8,486 nt of DNA from Candidatus Aminicenantota bacterium (GTDB lineage Bacteria > Acidobacteriota > Aminicenantia > Aminicenantales > Aminicenantaceae), in NCBI GenBank assembly GCA_030673995.1, contig DAOUYU010000069.1, positions 1 through 8,486 on the forward strand, written 5' to 3'. Each line of letters begins with the position of its first letter. Within the stretch, counting starts at the first letter, position 1. Below the pieces are notes generated by a model, which was given only the letters and a program-made list of their open reading frames with translations, had not been told where the DNA came from and ran no database searches. Positions 6,222 to 8,486 of this stretch are shown here, in pieces. A program made the position numbers and the translations under genes.

Positions 6222-6845
6222 CTAAATTCCATATCTCATATGACCTGCTAAAGTATCGATCGCATAGAACATTTCAGCAGAAGGAAGATTAAAATTCGTC
6301 TTTATCCGGATGTACCCATGTTTTGGCTCAGGTATTATCAATATGCCGCCTTTGAATGTATTTATATCAGCTTGCATAAACTTGTGCTTAAGGTCGTAAT
6401 CCAGGTTGAGCTTTTGGGCCAGATACTGGTCTCCTTTCCATATGACATCCACCACCTCTCCCCCGAAAAGAGACCTTTTCTTCATCACCATCTTTGTTTT
6501 TCTTAAAGGTTTTTCTCTTATACCGAAGGTGCTTTTCACCAGATACTCGATGAAATAATTGACTCCGTATTGGCTGGAGGCACTGATAACATTGATAACA
6601 TCAATGTTACTTTTCTTTAATGCAAAGATACCTTCAGATTTTAGGCCTAAAGAGAGCTTTCTCCTGAATTTTGCCTGTTCACTACCCTCATCTAATTCAA
6701 CAAACTCTACTCCTATTTCAAGAAGGCTATGGGAAAATTCTTTAGGCTTCTTGTCTCCCTTCTTTTTTAGCTTGGAAAGAAGAAAAGGAATTAAAAAAGC
6801 AGTCAGAAATACGATAATTGCGGGAAGAATTTTTTTCAAATCCAT
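6222..6845 (-). CDS. N-terminally anchored protein of unknown function
   Basis: I do not recognise this 207-residue protein. A single hydrophobic helix at about 6-25 is followed by KLKKKGDKK, so by charge the soluble domain may well stay in the cytoplasm. The remainder is a mixed, beta-leaning domain: LLEIGVEFVELDEG (41-54), IDVINVISASSQYGVNYFIE (81-100), KKRSLFGGEVVDVIW (122-136), and GHMRYGI at the C-terminus. No catalytic signature or cysteine pair is visible. Start support is AGG six nucleotides before ATG. It is the first gene behind the promoter at 6953-6981, with a leader of about 100 nt, and the Nudix gene follows 67 nt later, so the two are probably co-transcribed. Confidence 0.8.
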   Translation of the reverse strand: MDLKKILPAIIVFLTAFLIPFLLSKLKKKGDKKPKEFSHSLLEIGVEFVELDEGSEQAKFRRKLSLGLKSEGIFALKKSNIDVINVISASSQYGVNYFIEYLVKSTFGIREKPLRKTKMVMKKRSLFGGEVVDVIWKGDQYLAQKLNLDYDLKHKFMQADINTFKGGILIIPEPKHGYIRIKTNFNLPSAEMFYAIDTLAGHMRYGI

Positions 6846-6859
6846 ATGTGACCTTACCC

Positions 6860-6875
6860 TTCTCTTAATAGAGAA
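6860..6875. promoter_or_regulatory. Perfect 6-4-6 inverted repeat next to the 6222-6845 ribosome-binding site
   Basis: TTCTCT-TAAT-AGAGAA is a perfect dyad. In the minus-strand transcript it would form a hairpin ending just before the GGGTAAGG ribosome-binding region of the 6222-6845 gene, where it could modulate translation. As DNA it could instead be a dimeric regulator site, about 200 bp upstream of the plus-strand sigma-54 motif. Both roles are inference. Confidence 0.4.
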
Positions 6876-6952
6876 ATTGGAATTCCCTTTTTTGGATTGT
6901 AAATTTTCTTTCCATTTGTCGCTTAATTTTAATCAATTCATTTCCTCTCCTG

Positions 6953-6981
6953 CTTATATCACAGGAAAAAATTGAGGTCAA
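6953..6981 (-). promoter_or_regulatory. Sigma-70-type promoter for the 6222-6845/Nudix operon
   Basis: On the minus strand: -35 TTGACC (6981-6976, 5 of 6 to consensus), exactly 17 nt spacer, -10 TATAAG (6958-6953, 5 of 6), with an upstream TGA giving an extended -10. The start of transcription would be near 6946, leaving a leader of about 100 nt. This is the best sigma-70-type promoter in the window. Confidence 0.7.
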
Positions 6982-7075
6982 TTAAGAAAAGAAATCTATC
7001 TATGTACTCTGCGTTTGTCATGTATAGAGGACAGAAAAAAGCCTCAGGATTGGACATTATCTCATGCACTTTTTT

Positions 7076-7090
7076 TGGCACATTTATTGC
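7076..7090 (+). promoter_or_regulatory. Sigma-54 (RpoN) -24/-12 promoter
   Basis: TGGCAC (7076-7081), five bases, then TTGC (7087-7090) matches the core sigma-54 consensus TGGCAC-N5-TTGC at all ten fixed positions, with an extra T before the first element. Placing the C of the GC pair at -12 predicts a start near 7102, 49 nt before the small ORF at 7151. Such promoters need an AAA+ enhancer-binding protein; none is encoded in this window. Confidence 0.6.
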
Positions 7091-7150
7091 GTGGCAGTTG
7101 AATGAAGAGAGAGTTACCATAAGTTTTTGGGTTAGGTATTGGAGGCCGGA

Positions 7151-7216
7151 ATGAAAGCGCTTTGGCTTATGTTACTTGTTTTATTTATCCTGATATTATT
7201 TTTTACCATTATGTAG
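7151..7216 (+). CDS. Candidate 21-residue membrane micropeptide
   Basis: The ORF begins MKALWLMLL and ends LFFTIM before TAG. Lys2 is the only charged residue; the rest is a single hydrophobic helix of about 18 residues with Trp5 and paired Phe, as in small membrane regulators of the KdpF/CydX/AcrZ size class. No homology to any of these is claimed. GGAGG (7141-7145) lies 5 nt before the ATG, the strongest ribosome-binding site in the window, and a sigma-54 motif lies upstream at 7076. The ATG overlaps the TGA of a dubious 60-codon frame (ATGA). The kinase gene starts 137 nt downstream with no obvious terminator between, so they may share a transcript. Translation is unproven. Confidence 0.5.
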   Translation: MKALWLMLLVLFILILFFTIM

Positions 7217-7353
7217 ATTACTGGATTTATTGTGGGCAATACTGAACAAAGCAACCAAATATAACCGTGAAACGTATATATAAGTGGAGATCACATTTTG
7301 ATCAATATAACTGCAGATCGATCTATGAACGATAGGAGAAAAGGACTCTTGTC

Positions 7354-8486
7354 ATGATATGCCCAAGCTGCAAATTTGATAATTCTGACGAAAGCCGCTT
7401 TTGCAACAAGTGCGCCACATCACTTTCCTGTTCAGAAGAAATCTATTTATCTCCGACCAAGACTTTCCCCACGGATGTAAATAATTTTTACAGAGGGAGC
7501 ATCGTTGCAGGGAGATATGAAGTTATCGAAGAACTGGGCAATGGCGGGATGGGCAGGGTCTTCAGAGTTTTCGATCAAAAGATTAAGGAAGAAGTGACTT
7601 TAAAGATCTTAACTCCTGAAATTGCCTATGACAAAAAGACCATTGAGCGATTCCGGAATGAATTGAAATTCTCCCGCAAGATCACTCACAAAAATATCTG
7701 CCATATGTATGACCTTGATGAAGACGGAGGCACATATTTTATTTCCATGGAATATGTGCCCGGTGAAGATTTAAAGAGCATGATTAGAATGACAAAGCGT
7801 TTAGGCATAGGAACGGCCATTCGTATTTCCAAGCAGGTGTGTGAAGGATTGTCTGAGGCTCACAGGCTAGGTATTTTACATCGTGATTTGAAATCCAGCA
7901 ACGTTATAATCGATAGAGAAGGAAATGTGCGGGTAATGGATTTTGGGATAGCCCGCTCACTTGATACAGAGGATATCATTAATGATGGAGTGATAATCGG
8001 AACACCCGAGTATATGTCTCCTGAGCAGGCCGAAGGGAAACAGGTAGACAATCGCTCGGATATCTATTCTTTTGGAGTCATGCTCTATGAGATGGTCACC
8101 GGACAGCTGCCTTTTAATGGAGAAACACCTTTTAACCTGCTCATCAAGCGAAAGAGCAGTGTGCCTCGAGATCCCAGAGAACTCAACGCAGAGATTCCTG
8201 AGGATCTAAGCCGTATGATCCTAAAATGTATGAAGGAAGACAGGGAAAAGAGATATCAGAGTGTAAAGGAAATCCTTTCTGAATTGAAAAGAATAGAAGA
8301 TGGAATAACCACTATAGAGAGAGCGATTCCAATAAAAAAGACTATCATGTTAAGCAGAACATGGACAGCACTAAAAAAACGCTGGGTCATGATCGCCGTA
8401 CTCTTTGTGGTCGTTGTCATGGCGGGGCTCACTCTCGCATATTTCAAGGGTGAAAAGCTGGCGCTTCCTCCTTCTCCGAGTATGCT
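7354..8486 (+). CDS. Zinc-ribbon, membrane-anchored Ser/Thr protein kinase (3' end beyond window)
   Basis: The first 377 residues are visible. A zinc ribbon opens the protein (Cys3, Cys6, Cys17, Cys20). A Hanks-type (PknB-like) kinase domain spans about 55-310: glycine loop GNGGMG (62-67), ATP-binding Lys84 in VTLK, Glu103 in helix C, catalytic HRDLKSSN (176-183, Asp178), DFG (196-198), GTPEYMSPE (216-224), Asp236 in SDIYSFG and Arg300. All key residues are present, so it should be active; Thr replaces the usual Ala before Lys84. A transmembrane helix at about 345-364 (VMIAVLFVVVVMAG) suggests a cytoplasmic kinase with an external or periplasmic C-terminal part that is cut off here. The ATG is supported by AGGA 8 nt upstream and by the immediate MICPSC start of the ribbon. 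Confidence 0.93.
   Translation, partial: MICPSCKFDNSDESRFCNKCATSLSCSEEIYLSPTKTFPTDVNNFYRGSIVAGRYEVIEELGNGGMGRVFRVFDQKIKEEVTLKILTPEIAYDKKTIERFRNELKFSRKITHKNICHMYDLDEDGGTYFISMEYVPGEDLKSMIRMTKRLGIGTAIRISKQVCEGLSEAHRLGILHRDLKSSNVIIDREGNVRVMDFGIARSLDTEDIINDGVIIGTPEYMSPEQAEGKQVDNRSDIYSFGVMLYEMVTGQLPFNGETPFNLLIKRKSSVPRDPRELNAEIPEDLSRMILKCMKEDREKRYQSVKEILSELKRIEDGITTIERAIPIKKTIMLSRTWTALKKRWVMIAVLFVVVVMAGLTLAYFKGEKLALPPSPSM

Noticed and set aside
6972..7154. 60-codon plus-strand frame starting at TTG, ending in an ATGA overlap with the micropeptide ORF
   Set aside because: Rare start, no convincing ribosome-binding site, no protein-like pattern, and the sigma-54 motif lies inside it; kept only as context for the overlap.
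7325..7357. Ten-codon frame whose TGA overlaps the kinase ATG
   Set aside because: No ribosome-binding site upstream; such short overlaps arise readily by chance.

Overview
The window looks like chromosomal DNA of a double-membraned (Gram-negative type) bacterium. One gene encodes a signal-peptide-bearing DUF5916 protein with a C-terminal outer-membrane-like strand, and three other genes encode proteins with a single N-terminal membrane anchor. Together with a zinc-ribbon Ser/Thr kinase and many small non-coding repeat elements, this fits an uncultivated lineage such as Aminicenantes, Acidobacteriota or a former deltaproteobacterial group. That placement is inference; no taxonomic marker is present.

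Layout. 1-508 has no confident gene and holds two adjacent MITE-like inverted-repeat elements. Four blocks follow on the minus strand: the DUF5916/CBM9-like outer-membrane candidate (509-2725); a 216-nt gap with a 60-bp-spaced direct repeat and a third small element; an unrecognised single-TM protein (2942-3835); and a membrane-anchored class I methyltransferase with a five-fold octapeptide linker (3957-4928). A gene-free stretch (4935-5515) holds a TTAGATAGG tandem array abutting a 240-bp inverted-repeat-bounded element, plus hairpin fragments. Then come a CoA-diphosphatase-like Nudix hydrolase (5516-6154) and an unrecognised single-TM protein (6222-6845), probably one operon behind a good extended -10 promoter at 6953-6981. 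Transcription diverges at 6846-7353. The plus strand carries a perfect sigma-54 core match (TGGCAC-N5-TTGC, 7076-7090), a strong ribosome-binding site and a 21-codon all-hydrophobic ORF (7151-7216). A zinc-ribbon Ser/Thr protein kinase with a membrane segment starts at 7354 and runs off the right edge.

How the parts may work together. The recognisable roles are envelope structure (DUF5916), cofactor or nucleotide housekeeping (Nudix), methylation and Ser/Thr phosphorylation signalling. No single pathway links them. The least ordinary signals are the sigma-54/micropeptide unit ahead of the kinase, the apparently exported methyltransferase, and the variety of small repeat elements in three of the gene-free stretches.
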